Source of the DNA: Triatoma infestans
Lineage: Eukaryota; Arthropoda; Insecta; Hemiptera; Reduviidae
Length of the DNA stretch: 64,000 nt
NCBI GenBank assembly: GCA_011037195.1
Contig: JAAEAF010006167.1
Span: 1 to 64,000 of the forward strand
Reading direction: 5' to 3'
The notes beneath the pieces are model-generated. The model was not told where the DNA came from, made no database searches, and saw only the letters and a list, made by a program, of their open reading frames with translations. Positions 36,460 to 48,196 of the stretch are shown piece after piece. Both the position numbers and the translations under genes were made by a program. The first letter of the stretch is position 1, and each line of letters opens with the position of its first letter.

Positions 36460-36900
36460 AAGGGGAGCTCATTAATTCTGCCATTAGGCAGTGTGGTGTA
36501 TGTATGCAGCAGCAGCTAAAGGGGCAATAGATGGTCGGCTGTTCTATACGGACCATTTCGCTATGACTGGGGCTCACAATGCGCATCTCTTCTCATTTAT
36601 ACAGCCTTCATTTCTATCTCTTCCTCACACAGCGCTGTTCAGTCCAATCACTCTTTCCCTTTATATAATGCTATATGAGTGGAGAAGATCTCTTCCACTA
36701 CTCATGATGTAGCGAGCATACATAAATTCAGGTAGACCGACCGTGAATTTTTAATTGATAGCGTACAAATTAGTTTATTTTCGTCAACTTGTTAGTATAA
36801 ATAAACAGTATGGACAAGACGGTGGGGAGCTGGGAGAGACAGAGAGAGTGCTGACATATTAGCTAGCAGCAATATGTTACAGGCCAAGACTGTATATTGC
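36460..36900. other. Locally GC-richer intron segment, unassigned
   Basis: Less AT-rich than its surroundings and with no match to the repeats in this window. A 73-codon plus-strand frame (36491-36712) has no recognised domain. Could be a regulatory element, an untranslated exon or an old repeat. Confidence 0.3.
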
Positions 36901-37320
36901 CACTCCTACTCTTAGCTTTGTTCCTTAAATTGTCTTACTATATTTTTTTATATTATATTATTTTATTTGTTTAATTTCTTAGATCGTACTTTAAGCTAAT
37001 ATCTAGAAGAAGAGGTAAATAAATTTAATTCATCAAAACATGTAAATAATATACAATACTGAAGATGTTTAGTAAATAATTTCGTAATATATGTGCACAA
37101 ACATCAATAACTGAATTCAATTTATTTCATTAAAAAAGATTCTAATTGCAGATACTCCCTTTTTACCTTTGGGGGGAGGAACTAACTTAATAAAGAGACA
37201 ATTATTTTTTTTAAAAAAAAAACGTTCCAGCTTAACCTAAAAGCAAAACTTGTTTTATGGAAATTAATTACAAAAAAAAAGAAGTGAAATATAGTTAGTA
37301 TGTAAAGTTTAAAGAAATCC
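36901..37320. other. Intron, unassigned AT-rich DNA
   Basis: Nothing recognised, apart from a phrase 'gtaaagtttaaagaaatccg' near 37301 resembling repeat A. Confidence 0.5.
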
Positions 37321-37324
37321 GTTA

Positions 37325-37990
37325 ATGCCTTTAAAAGTAGAGGAAATCCTCAAGGAAAAAACCTCCAGGATTTCCTTGAGGAATTCCTCTACCGAGCCCT
37401 TGCCTACACACGATGTATATTTTCCTCAAGGAAATCCTGTAGCAATAGGCCTTGATGATTTTCTCCAGGTCAACGCATTCTGTCTCTAGACATCAAAGAC
37501 GCTCCTGACTTTAAAGATTCTTTGATTTTTCTTCTATTCTCTTTGATTTTTTTTTTTAATTTTCTTTACGGGAAACGCTTCTCATGTTGTTAATTTTTTT
37601 TTATAACATCATCTTTAGTCTTTTTTGAGTCTATTTCTTTCAATTTTTCTTGCAGTCTCAAGTGGGCTTGCTTATTTTACGATCATGGTATTCTAAGCTT
37701 TAGAACTAACTTGCCACAAGCAAGACTCATTTTCATACATTCGAATGAATGAGGTTAAAAATTCACGAGACATGATCGGTGTGAAGCCTCCAGGCCGACT
37801 GAGCATCAACCACATAATAAAGAAGGCGGGAAAATCCGGCCTCAAGGCTAAAAAGAATTGAATTTCCTTCAGGAATTATTCAGCCTCTCCACTTCTCCGC
37901 GGCCTCAAGGAAACCGCCGTACACAAGCGGGATTTCCTCAAGGTTTGGCCCGAAGAGGAGGGTTCCGCAAAAAAAAAAAAAACAGATCAA
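37325..37990. repeat. Element rich in TCCTTGAGGA / TCCTCAAGGA motifs
   Basis: The 10-base motif or its complement recurs at both sides (about 37345-37440 and 37840-37950), with AGAGGAAATCCTCAAGG on one side and GATTTCCTCAAGG on the other and inverted copies close together. It suggests a DNA element with internally repeated ends. Ends and target duplication are not defined; a poly-A run (37970-37982) lies at the right. Confidence 0.45.
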
Positions 37991-38044
37991 TAAAGTCACA
38001 CAACCCATCAACCGATTTTCCTCCAAATCGGAAATTTCGGTAAT

Positions 38045-38430
38045 CTATGTAATGCTTACTAAGAGGTCGGACGAGTTAGTTAAAGTGGTCCAAGTTAGCA
38101 GTAGCGCTGTTTTGTAATAGGAAAGTCAAGAAATGGTGGAATAGGGAACTGAAAAGACTCTATTCCGTAGGATAAATCACGCATACGAATCTTTGAAAGT
38201 TGTCTCCAGGTTAAGAGATATATAAAAGTTATTACTCAGGGGGAATTGCAAGTATCTTCTCTCCCTGAGTGGGATACAACTGAGAGTCGTGTATCCCAAG
38301 AACTAGACATTCTTGGATAGCCAGTCATTTGCACAAAATAGACAGGACGTATAGACGTTGGTACCAGAATTGTGACAAGACATTCAGGGAAATGGTGCAC
38401 CAATTACTTAGGTCAGTGTTTCCGTTTCAC
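38045..38430 (+). pseudogene. Possible LINE endonuclease-RT linker remnant
   Basis: One frame reads KKWWNRELKRLYSVG-like sequence near 38130-38170, as in the 'WW...EL..LR' linker between endonuclease and RT of LINE ORF2. Frames are broken. The 20-base phrase CACGCATACGAATCTTTGAA also appears inside the neighbouring PIF/Harbinger element (39167). Confidence 0.4.
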
Positions 38431-38481
38431 TAATATAAGGGCACCACTCTTAAGGGAATGCTTGGGATTAAAGATATCTTA

Positions 38482-39287
38482 AAGGTGGCTATAGACTGTG
38501 CATGTATTCGCGATTCGTGATGTGTGAATCGCAGGCAGTTCACGAGTAGGGACTTGTTTGTTAAAATTCGATTCGTAACAACATGATTCCTGTGTGCACA
38601 GTAATTCGCTCTAAAAAGCGGTAAATTGACGAATATCAAAGGCTGCGCATCAGCACGAACCGCTGATTCGCCAAAGTTCAGGCTGTGTTCGTAGTTAATT
38701 CGTCCATTTGTTGTGCGCGCTAATTTGTTCGAGGGGGTTATGTTTACATTTAATTCCGCGTTCTTGTTTTTGTTTTTTTTAAGGATAATTAAAAATAATG
38801 GCCGAAGAAGATAATAGGCAAGAATACGATTGGTCTGATTTACGATTTTTCGTAAAGAAGTGACTCCAGAGAATGAATCGTATGAACTTAATACTTATCT
38901 GTCTCTATTTTTGAATAGTGATACACTCCACCATCTGCGTTTTTTCCGTTTGTTTAAAAACTTCTGCGCCATGAATATAAAAACAGCACTAGCTATTGCC
39001 AGATCATCGTCATTCTCCATATTTTCAGAGCAGAAATAAGTACATACAATTTAAAAATAATATACATGTACCTACTGAAATAATTAATATATAGGCTTTT
39101 TTCGTGCTCACAAATTTCTAATGAACTAATATGAAACTGCGAACGAACTTGGATAAATCACACATCACGCATACGAATCTTTGAATAAACGCATAGTCTG
39201 TATGCTCTGTTTGCGAATTACTACGAACTGGACGAATCAGGCATCGCGCATCACGAATCGCGAATACATGCATAGTCTGTAGCCTGC
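38482..39287. mobile_element. PIF/Harbinger deletion derivative
   Basis: Terminal inverted repeats of about 40 bases (left GGCTATAGACTGTGCATGTA, right complement GGCTACAGACTATGCATGTA, both followed by TTCGCGATTCGTGATG), flanked by TTA (38479-38481 and 39288-39290). Two gene-start remnants remain inside. On the plus strand at 38799, MAEEDNRQEYDWSDLRFFVK. On the minus strand near 38890-39025, MENDDDLAIASAVFIFM and KKRRWW, like the N-terminus of Harbinger transposases. Neither is functional. Confidence 0.8.
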
Positions 39288-39290
39288 TTA

Positions 39291-40352
39291 AGGTATGATA
39301 GTCAGGCCGGTAGATTGCTGAAGAAGGTATCTTAGAAGCGTGTTTTTTTTCTGGTATAAGAAGGCATATTGGCCTAGATTCCGCGCTTTCGGCACCGATT
39401 TATATACTTAGTAAAACTGTGTAAAATATTAAAATAGCACTTTTGAGGAAAGCAGAATGTTACACTCCTACACAATCCCCCAGTAAAGTGTATGAAATAA
39501 AAGTGCTAAACTTATACATATAAACCGGATACTATATATATATGTATATATTTTAACAAACATTTGTATTTTTTTTATTATTATTATATTTGCGTATAAA
39601 TTAAATTCAATAGGCTCAAAGATAAACACAAGCATTTTCTTTTTTACTTGTAATCAACATTACAAGAAAGATGTAATGAATTGTAATCTTAAAAACTTAC
39701 AAAATTATTGACATGGAAGGTGGGGCTTTCATTAACCAAAATTAACACTTATAAATAACAACATCTGAGGTATTATAATTTAACTGTCTCGTAAAGTAAA
39801 TAAACAATATTTAAATGTCAAAGTTATAATATAAACAGAATAGTAACAAAAATAGAAAAATAAAATATAATAATAAATCATAAATAAATAAATACTACAC
39901 TGCATTTAAACTGCCACTATATTTTAAAGGAAGGCGAGGTTTCAGTCGGAGATGTTGAGACCGTTGTTCTATTTTATATTTAACTGGACCACACTTATAT
40001 TGTGGGCAGATTAGAATAGTACTTTTAAAATTTTTCATGAATAACTACTTACATTGTTGATATGTCCAAGTCCCCATGAAATTTCGACTATTACAAATGA
40101 ACCATTGAACGTTGTCTGCAATTCTAAGGATTTTATTTTGTAATCGCTTTATTTTAGTTTGTGATATATTTCAATGTTTAGTTGTTTACGTTTATCACCA
40201 ACCCTTTTTAAATATTTCTTAGATAAACCATGAAGTAAATCAGTTGGAATTCATCTTTGCCCATTCAAAGAACTTTTAACTGTTTGAGTTTAGGTTTTTA
40301 ATTTAATTAATTTTCTCTTTCATGTTAAAAGTTAAATTAATTAACTTAATTA
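39291..40352. other. Intron, unassigned AT-rich DNA
   Basis: Strongly AT-rich with no recognised domain or element ends. Confidence 0.5.
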
Positions 40353-40497
40353 AGTTATTTGCCCCAAAAATATGAAGAGGTACGATGTGTCCAAGTGTAG
40401 CTATTTCTTCATAATATGGCTCACCATCAGCAAACTCAAATGTCTCTAAAGATAAACACTAAAGCCCAATTACAAAACTCTTAAAAGAATTATTTGG
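40353..40497. repeat. 145-bp direct repeat, left copy
   Basis: Nearly identical to 41594-41741 over its last 120 bases (one mismatch seen) and less so over the first 25. Landmarks: GATGTGTCCAAGTGTAGCTA, ATAATATGGCTCACCATCAG, 'aacactaaagcccaattac'. A related sequence begins the R1-like LINE at about 53846. Confidence 0.85.
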
Positions 40498-41593
40498 AGC
40501 GAGATGCTTTTAAAGGTTCCTGTTACAGGTTTTCCCTCTGATAGAATGTTGAAGACTTTTGATTTCGAGCATTCTTACAGTGTCAGGTTACCCTCTAGGG
40601 AAGATTGGTCAAGATTGGGTCCGTCTGGCATGATACCTGATAATTACTTCCGGTGTTACACGGACGGTTCCAGAATGGATGGTAGGTCTGGAGCTGCGGT
40701 CTATTTTGAGACCGGAGATCATTTGACTGTATCTCTTGGTGAATGGACCACGGTCTTCCAGACTGAGGTTTATGCTATTCTTTGTTGTGTTTTGGATGAG
40801 AGGGTACGTAACACTAACTTAAAAGGTATTTGTTTCTGCTCGGACAGCCAGGCTGCGTTGAAGGCGCTGAATTCATGTGTCTTCATTTCCAGGTTGGTGT
40901 TAGAATGTTCTAAAAGACTGGAAGAGCTTTCTTCTCTGAAGGATGTGCTTCTAGTATGGGTGCCAGGTCACATGGGAATTTTTGGAAATGATCAGGTGGA
41001 TAAGTTTGCCAAATTAGGCGCCTCTCTTCCTTTCATTGGTCCCGAGCCTGCTGTTGGCGTGTCTTTTGGCACATGTCTGTTAGGCTTCCAGACATGGACA
41101 GCTTCACAGCATTCATCCTTATGAGCTCAGTTGGTTTTCGGCAGTCCAAAATGCTCATCGGGGGTCCGGACTGTGCTGTCTTTTTCACGGAGCTCTCTCA
41201 GGCATCTGGTTGGATCTCTTATTGGACATTGTGGCTTAAGGAGACATCTCCACATAATGGGGCTCATGCCGGATCCATTTTGTAGAGTCTGTGAGACAGA
41301 GGAGAAAAAACCTATCCATCTTATGACTGATTGCTTGGGTTATGAGGAAATTAGGTTCAGGACCTTTGGTCGGAATAGAATGTCTGTGTAAGAGCTTAGG
41401 CTATTTCCGCTTAAGGTTATTGTCCGATTTATTCGGGATGCGGTGAATCTTAGATGGATTAGATCCGGGTCTGCATTTTTGTTATAGACCCGGCTTGTTG
41501 ATGTTTTTCTTGGGGTAGCTATATGGGCCCAGTGAGGCTTTGGATAGCGTAGGGTTTCCCTCCCCACAGACAAATAATAATAATAATAATAAT
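40498..41593 (+). pseudogene. 5'-truncated LINE with RNase H domain
   Basis: The open frame 40504-41124 encodes an RNase H type 1 domain: YTDGSRMDGRSGAAVYF (first catalytic Asp), FQTEVYAIL (Glu), FCSDSQAALKAL (Asp), VWVPGHMGIFGNDQVDKFAK (final His/Asp region). All expected acidic residues are visible. After a frameshift near 41100 the C-terminal part reads PDPFCRVCETEEKKPIHLM, a CCHC-like zinc motif. The 3' end is an AAT/TAA repeat (41571-41596). Such domains occur in I-, R1/LOA- and related LINE groups. The reverse transcriptase part is missing, so it cannot move. Confidence 0.88.
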
Positions 41594-41741
41594 AAGTAAT
41601 TAGCCCCAAAAAAACATTAAGAGGTACGATGTGTCCAAGTGTAGCTATTTCTTCATAATATGGCTCACCATCAGCAAACTCAAATGTGTCTAAAGATAAA
41701 CACTAAAGCCCAATTACAAAACTCTTAAAAGAATTATTTGG
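41594..41741. repeat. 145-bp direct repeat, right copy
   Basis: Right partner of 40353-40497. Its right edge (…TTATTTGGA) coincides with the start of a SINE (GGAAAGGGATTAGC), and its left edge with the LINE tail. Confidence 0.85.
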
Positions 41742-41975
41742 AAAGGGATTAGCTAAGAGGTTAGCGTACTGGACTAGCAACGCCGGAGATCACGGGTTCG
41801 AATCCAGCTGTGCTAGCTTTAGATTTTCTCTTCCTAGGAGCCTCTACTAGCTCATTGTCCGATGATGGACAATATTTTCTGTAACGAGAGAACACTGTGC
41901 GGAGGCCGGTAGTGCACTGAAAAAGCTCCGCGCGCAAATGACCATAGCTGTTGACGCGCCGTAAATTAGAAAAAA
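41742..41975 (+). mobile_element. SINE family 2, plus strand
   Basis: Head AGGGATTAGCTAAGAGGTTA (box A-like) and GGGTTCGAATCCAGC (box B). Shared body TTTTCTCTTCCTAGGAGCCT and GAGGCCGGTAGTGCACTG. Family 2 end 'aatgaccatagctgttgacg' and an A-rich tail. Confidence 0.87.
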
Positions 41976-42189
41976 AAGAATATTATTCAAAATTGAGAAG
42001 ATCTCACCCGGGCCTTAGCCATCGAAATGTAATGTCCCACTACATAGCCCAAAGTTTTGATTGAATAGAAGAGTGTTCGAACAATGATGTACAATGACTA
42101 GAAAGAACCAAATTGGCACTCTTACCGCTATAAGGAATCTTCTTAATGGTTAGTTTCGTGGTCAAACTACAAACAGTCCGTAATGTATG
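41976..42189. other. Intron, unassigned
   Basis: Nothing recognised. Confidence 0.4.
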
Positions 42190-42560
42190 GATGAGCTCTA
42201 AAACGGTCTAAAGAAGATTGCGCATGTGTGATTTCAGTTTTCTACAATTCTATCCATAAAAACATCAACGGATTTCATTAAATTTATTACACTAAGTATG
42301 AATATAGAGACCTATCACTTTTATTGCGAATTTTTGTTTCCGAGGAAGTTCATTCAAAGAAATTTATTATGGGGCAGGAAGAGTGTATTGGTTTCCTCAA
42401 AAAAAGTAATTTTATAACCTTAGAATCTCCAATTGACATAAAAATTGAAGATAAGCAAACATTTAGTACACATTATAAGTTTGAAGAAAATTTTGTCATT
42501 TAAATTTATGTAAACTGCGATAAGAGAAAGTCGTGTGAGTGTTTCACATCAGATTTTTTT
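42190..42560 (+). repeat. Degenerate repeat A, inner end of a forward arm
   Basis: Ends GATAAGAGAAAGTCGTGTGA then GTGTTTCACATCAGATTTTT, the inner boundary of the family, preceded by diverged monomer landmarks ('ggatttcattaaatttattacac', 'tatcacttttattgcgaa'). Confidence 0.6.
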
Positions 42561-42749
42561 TTTTTTTGTTTAATATTAAACTAAATAAATAGATCGATAA
42601 AGATTGGTTTTCATAAATCTTATTTAATTTGCCTATTTTTATAAAATGAAAATTACAATGCTGCACTCACAAATCATTGGCCAAATTGAATATTTGAAGT
42701 GCCAAAATAGTAAACTGTTAATGCCACTCTATAATCAATGTAAAGTTTG

Positions 42750-42782
<33 letters not shown>

Positions 42783-42975
42783 ATAAATAGCCAAGAAGCA
42801 AATCGCCAGCTGTTTCCATTATTAAAATGTGTAATGAATTAGTTAACAGATGACTGAAGTATTTATATTATTAATTACAACCCTGTTGTAATCTATTTTC
42901 TTTCTTAAATTAGATATTTAGTATCTGTGGCCAGAATGATTTTGGTTAAAAAACAATAAACATATATTAGGTCAT

Positions 42976-43023
<48 letters not shown>

Positions 43024-43490
43024 CACATACCACTAGTTTTTTTATTATTATAATTTTTATGACTCTTGCATTTCTATTTGTTCCTTTTTTTATAAATTTG
43101 ATTCCTTTATAGTATTTCAATAACTTCTCAGAACTAATTATTTATTACCTAATGCCACTTATTCTCAGAAATCTCTAATATCATTCAAAATTCTTGGTAA
43201 ACCAGCTTTTTTTTTTTTCTTTTTAACTTTTTATTTGTGATTTACAACTTTACATAATGGTTCAATAAGTAAATATGGTAAGGGTGGTAAATGGCGTGAA
43301 TGGCTTGAATGGTGATCATTCAGCGATGATCTTCATTAGTCAACAAGGTGATCGCTGGGCCAACGAGCCTTAGTCGCCTTCGGGGTTCTAAAAAAAAAAA
43401 AAACTAACTTCAGAGGTTCATTTATATTAAAACATTATTATGTTTATTTAAAATATTCTAATCTCATTTAGGAAAGTCGCAAAGCATAAA
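42561..43490. repeat. AT-rich DNA with long homopolymers
   Basis: An A run at 42750-42771 and a 42-base T run at 42977-43018. These could be retroposed tails, but no body is recognised beside them. Open frames here are low-complexity lysine-rich artefacts. Confidence 0.7.
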
Positions 43491-43491
43491 G

Positions 43492-43740
43492 GGAAAAGAG
43501 ATTAGCTAAATAGCTAGCATACCAGGACTCCCTCGTGGGGGTTCCAGGTTCGAGTCCACCGATGCGGCCCTTAGTTTTTCTCTTCCTAGGAGCCTCTACG
43601 GCTCACTAGCCTCTACAGCCATCACTCGGTGATGGACAGTGATGTTTGTAACGAGAGAACACTGTCCGGAAGCCGGCAGTGCACAGAGAAGGCAAAACGC
43701 CAATGACCATAGATGTTGACGGCACATTAAATTAAAAATA
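43492..43740 (+). mobile_element. SINE family 2 with a small internal duplication
   Basis: Head GATTAGCTAAATAGCTAGCA, box B CCAGGTTCGAGTCC, body TTTTCTCTTCCTAGGAGCCT, end 'aatgaccatagatgttgacg'. AGCCTCTACGGCTCACT is followed by a partial repeat AGCCTCTACAGCCATCACT. Confidence 0.85.
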
Positions 43741-43743
43741 ATT

Positions 43744-44235
43744 ATGTACTTATTTTCTCCATTTTATAAACTGAATTTTTCAAGGTTGGGCTTTGTGGAG
43801 TTAAAAAACAAAATAATTTTCATTGAGAAAATAATTTTCAATTGTAAACTTTATGAAACTGCAAAACGAAACAATCTTAATTACCTTCAATCCAAGAACC
43901 TACGTCGCATCATCGACACACCTTATTACGTCTCAAATAAAATTATACCTACTACCCTCAACATTCCACTACGCCTAAACTCTAGCGAAATCCAAATATC
44001 TCAAATTCCACAGTAAACTTTCCCTCCATCTTAATCCTCTTGTTCACGTGCTATTCAAACTTCACCTCCAGAAAAATCCCTGCAAGGCGATTGAAGCGTC
44101 GTTGGCTCCGCGCCACCTGGGCAACTAGTGATGGTTATCATTAATTCACGCAAAATCACGACTTATTTTTATATAGTTTTATCATTTTTACTTGTTACAT
44201 GCATAGCATGTAGTTGTAAAATTCTAAATAAAAGA
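43744..44235 (+). pseudogene. Jockey-type LINE C-terminal remnant
   Basis: The frame 43744-44016 reads LYETAKRNNLNYLQSKNLRR and IIDTPYYVSNKIIPTTLNIP, the region after the RT core in Jockey LINEs ('W/LYG.A..SN...QS..LR.I..AP.YVSN'). A shift follows, then a stretch corresponding to FKLHLQKNPCKAIEA. A-rich end at about 44225-44245. Strongly truncated. Confidence 0.8.
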
Positions 44236-44245
44236 AAAAAGAAAT

Positions 44246-44600
44246 AGTGTAAACCATATGCCTACCTGATGTACAGCCAATGAAGTGTGAGGAGGTAATT
44301 CTGGACTAGCACTTCTTCAATCTCTAGCAGAGATATGGAAATTCATTTTATATTCCTATTTTAAACGCGTTCCACCAATTCCTCTTTTGCGGAAAAACAT
44401 AAATCTGCTGCTCTATGACACCAACCTAAAAATATTCCAAAATTAACCGACTTTAACATAAACAAATAGTATTCTTTGACCAGTTTTGCAAAGTAGAAAT
44501 ACTGACGCCCAAAATCCCTATAAATCTGCATTTTTATTCCATTACTACAAGAAATGTTCAATCATAGAAAGGAAGTTGCATTGTCAAACTTGATGATCAC
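44246..44600. other. Intron, unassigned
   Basis: No recognised domain or repeat. Confidence 0.4.
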
Positions 44601-45200
44601 AGCTCCAATAGGAAAGATGCTGCTAGGTAGATAAGGGAGTGTGAAGACATCTCCATCTTAGCTTCCGAACTTAAGATTTGTCCTGAAGAAATTTTTTATT
44701 AATTGCATCAAAGCTCTCTCCTATCAAGATCCTCCAGTTAGTTGACCTTCTTTCTTTATCTAAGCAAGCCGCAATTAATCTAATAAATAATGGTTAGACC
44801 TATGGCTATCAGTGGATTTCAAGTGAATGCGTGATCGAGGGGAGTGGGAGGGCAGATGATCTAGCAAAGGAAGGCTCTACATTACCACAACCTAGCATAG
44901 ATCTAAGCTTTGCCAATACTAGCCGCCTATTTGCAGATTTCACGAAGAAATGCCACTAGAAATTTATGCTGATAAATCCTGGGCACTCTTGGACAATCCC
45001 TTAAGCCCTGATCTTCTGCGAAAGGTGGGCGTAACAAATTTCCAAAAAATTTGCTGACGCGACATGACTTATCCAAAGAATTGGGGTTGTTGTCACATCT
45101 ATTTGCCCTCACTGTAATAGTGGAGAAATGGACGGAAGGTCTCGACGATGAACGATACAACACTGATTCCTAAGTAGAAATTTATCAAGATCAAGACCGC
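44600..45200 (+). pseudogene. Degraded LINE RNase H region
   Basis: Around 44755-44900 one frame reads SKQAAINLINNG, a stop, then YGYQWISSECVIEGSGRADD and LAKEGSTLPQPS, matching the RNase H C-terminal pattern W(V/I)P..V.I.GN..AD.LAKEGS. The catalytic region is interrupted by stops. Ends not defined. Confidence 0.6.
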
Positions 45201-48182
45201 AAGATAGGCCTATAGTTTATCGGCGTATGAAAAAAAAAACATCAAAGAACAATAGCTAAGAGTAATAGCAAACTCTTTGATTGTTTTGAGAGAATATAAA
45301 TTAATCGAAATAGTATAAATTTAATTTTCTAAACCATATTAATAAACAATAAATTTAATGAATGTTTGATTGAACAGACTTATTAATCAGTGATATATAT
45401 ATATATATTATCTTATCATCAATGAAAACCTCGCTTTAAGGCCATGTATCATTGGCAACTATCGTCTTAGAGAATTTTTTTTAATCACCATTTCCGTCAA
45501 TATAATCTCGTGTGATGGGTACGATTAAGAAGAACTAAGGAAGTTAGGTTATCAAAGGGTTATCACATTGTCTGATTAAGAAAATGTGTATAGGTTAAAA
45601 TTTTATTTATTTTACATATTCGTATATATATTAATTGAACTTATTACACCTTTAATTATGTATAATTACAAAATATATTTATATACTTATTTTGTTAATA
45701 AAAAATTGTGTTACTTTCAAAATAACGCCATAATAACATATATTTTTATTTGGAATAATAAAAAAAAAAAAAAAACGACCTTGATTTTAGTATATAATAA
45801 TTTTAATGAGAGTGTATTGGGGTAGCTGAACCCAACAGCATTATCAATATTCGAGTTGTAATAATAGTTGTGTGCCGGACTGTTAATCTGTACGATGTAA
45901 CACTCTTTCAAATGTGTTTTTAATATTTTTTTTATTTCATTTTATATTTATGTTTATAATTTACAAGATGACTAGATCGCTTCTATTCCGTTTGTTGTTT
46001 ATTTAATGCTGAAAACACGATGTTTTGCCACAGGTATGGTTATTTTATTATTTCATTCTACCAGTTCTATATAATCTATTCAATCATATTAACTCCAAAC
46101 TTTTCTCGTTTTCTACTTTGGTTTTTTACATTGGATATATGCGTAGTATATGAAAATTCATCCTTAATTATAATAGTTTTTTAGCTCAATAGCGAATGTC
46201 CGTACTAATCTAATGATTCCATGGTTTTGAAGATTGCGGCTGGTAGAAATCTTAATGTCAAGATGCTTATTGTTTTTATATGGAAGTTTGTAAAAATAAA
46301 TTACAAAACAAATTATTCAACTTAATAAAACTGTCAAAAAATAAAACATAAATATAAGTGCTGTTTTCTAAAAAAAAATGTCGGAATCTCCTTCAGAATT
46401 TCCATAATAACGCTAATTTTTCGAATTCTAAATAGTAGCTATACCCAGTTCCTACTAAAATCTGATTAATGAACAATCTTAATCCAACAAATTTTATTTT
46501 GAATGTCGTAAAGTCCAAAGGTCACATTAAGAGGAAAAACTAAGATGCTAAGATTCCCAAAATACTTAAGAAACATTCTTTACACATTTTGAAGTGCCTA
46601 CAAATATAAAACCAAAAATAAGTGTTGAAAATTTTGCTATAAAAGTAATAATAATTATATTTTATACGCTGTTAATGACCAAAAAAGCAGTTCTAACAAA
46701 AATAATAGGAAATTAATATAGACTTCGAGCCTAAAACTTAAATAAAACACAAATAAAAAAACATTTCTTTTTTGGGCGTGTCTGAGGATCTAATGGGCGG
46801 ACCACTCTTTTGGTATAACACGTAAAAACAACTTAATTTTATTATTTATATTTTTTAAATTTAAAAGAATCAATGAGAAAAGATATTTTCTAAAAAAAAA
46901 AGGAATCATACATGAAGAAAGTCTGGGTTAAACTGATATATAGTTAAAAATTTTTACATCTGATGCTGGGATTGTGATTTATGAATGAAAGTTTTAGTGG
47001 GCCAAGATGTGAATTATTGATTGAATATAAGAATATTCTCCAAAACTGTTTTGAATTTGTCCAATGTTTTATAATATCTTTTTGTTTTATCAGAATATCA
47101 TGGCACTTAAATTATTATTAATAATAAATATAGGGTAGGTTTCCTATTTTTTATCCAAACTTCCTAAATAACTATACAAGGAATGTTATTTTAGACGTAA
47201 ACCTATTTTATAGATTCTTCATTCGTATTATTTTTCATTGTTTAATCGTGTTTTGTGTAATTATTCTTACAAACAGAATTACAAGGGAAAAAAAAAATTT
47301 GCCTCAGGGCACTTTAAAAATTGCATTGGCATTTTGAAAATTCAATTTTTCATTTTTATTCAAAAATATTTCCTCAATTAAATTATATTTGAGGAGAGTT
47401 CTAAGGAAGCTTCTGATGGATGACGACCAGCTGTCTTCTAGATAGCCCTCCGTTCTCATTTGTAAAAATTCCAATGATTAGATAAAATATTTTGAAATGA
47501 AATTTGAAAATTTGATTAAGAAGAACTTAAAAAGAGTATTCCAGTATTTATTTTTTTTATTTTTTTTTAAAACTCACTATAAAATCTAGTTTCACCCTTT
47601 TTTTTCCACACTGTTTTATGATATAGTAAAATAGCTAATAGTATTAAACATCTGTGTTATAAATTATAACTATCATTGGACTATTATAATCAGATGAACT
47701 TTTAAAAATTCATACATCATTAAAATATCTGATAAAGCAATTCAAGGCAGTGAATTTTGCTAAAAAGATACTATTCACTAATAGTTGTTTTATGTCTTTA
47801 ATTTTTATTTATTTATTTTTTTTTTAACAATATAGCAATCCTTTCTTCTTGGCACCACATTAAGATTTACCGTCTTATTGTGATTCTCCGAAAATTGTGT
47901 TTTGTTATGTGGCAAACTGTTATTTAACAATAGTTCCATTAATGTTCTGTATGTAATAAGATTAGTGGTTATAACCAGTTAATTAGCTGATATAGATAAT
48001 TCCTGATTTGATAAACACAACTATTTCCTAGTGACCATGTACTCAGGCTAGTTTTCTGAACAGTAATCTGGCAAAAAAAAAAAAAATTAGAGGGAGGTAT
48101 GACTGTCTAGGAAATTTTTGGAGAGTTTAATTTAAGATGAGAAAAAATATAGAGCAGTGTTCAAAGTGAAATATATTGCAGT
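45201..48182. other. Intron, about 3 kb of unassigned AT-rich DNA
   Basis: The longest stretch without a recognisable element. It contains an A run at 45760-45775 and several T-rich runs. No conserved coding block or element ends. Confidence 0.5.
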
Positions 48183-48196
48183 TACTATATTGGATG

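Noticed and set aside
42905..43120. Lysine-rich minus-strand frame
   Set aside because: Created by a 42-base T run.
45826..45910. tRNA-like phrase on the minus strand (AACAGTCCGGCACACAAC)
   Set aside because: No box A/box B pair at proper spacing and no cloverleaf found.
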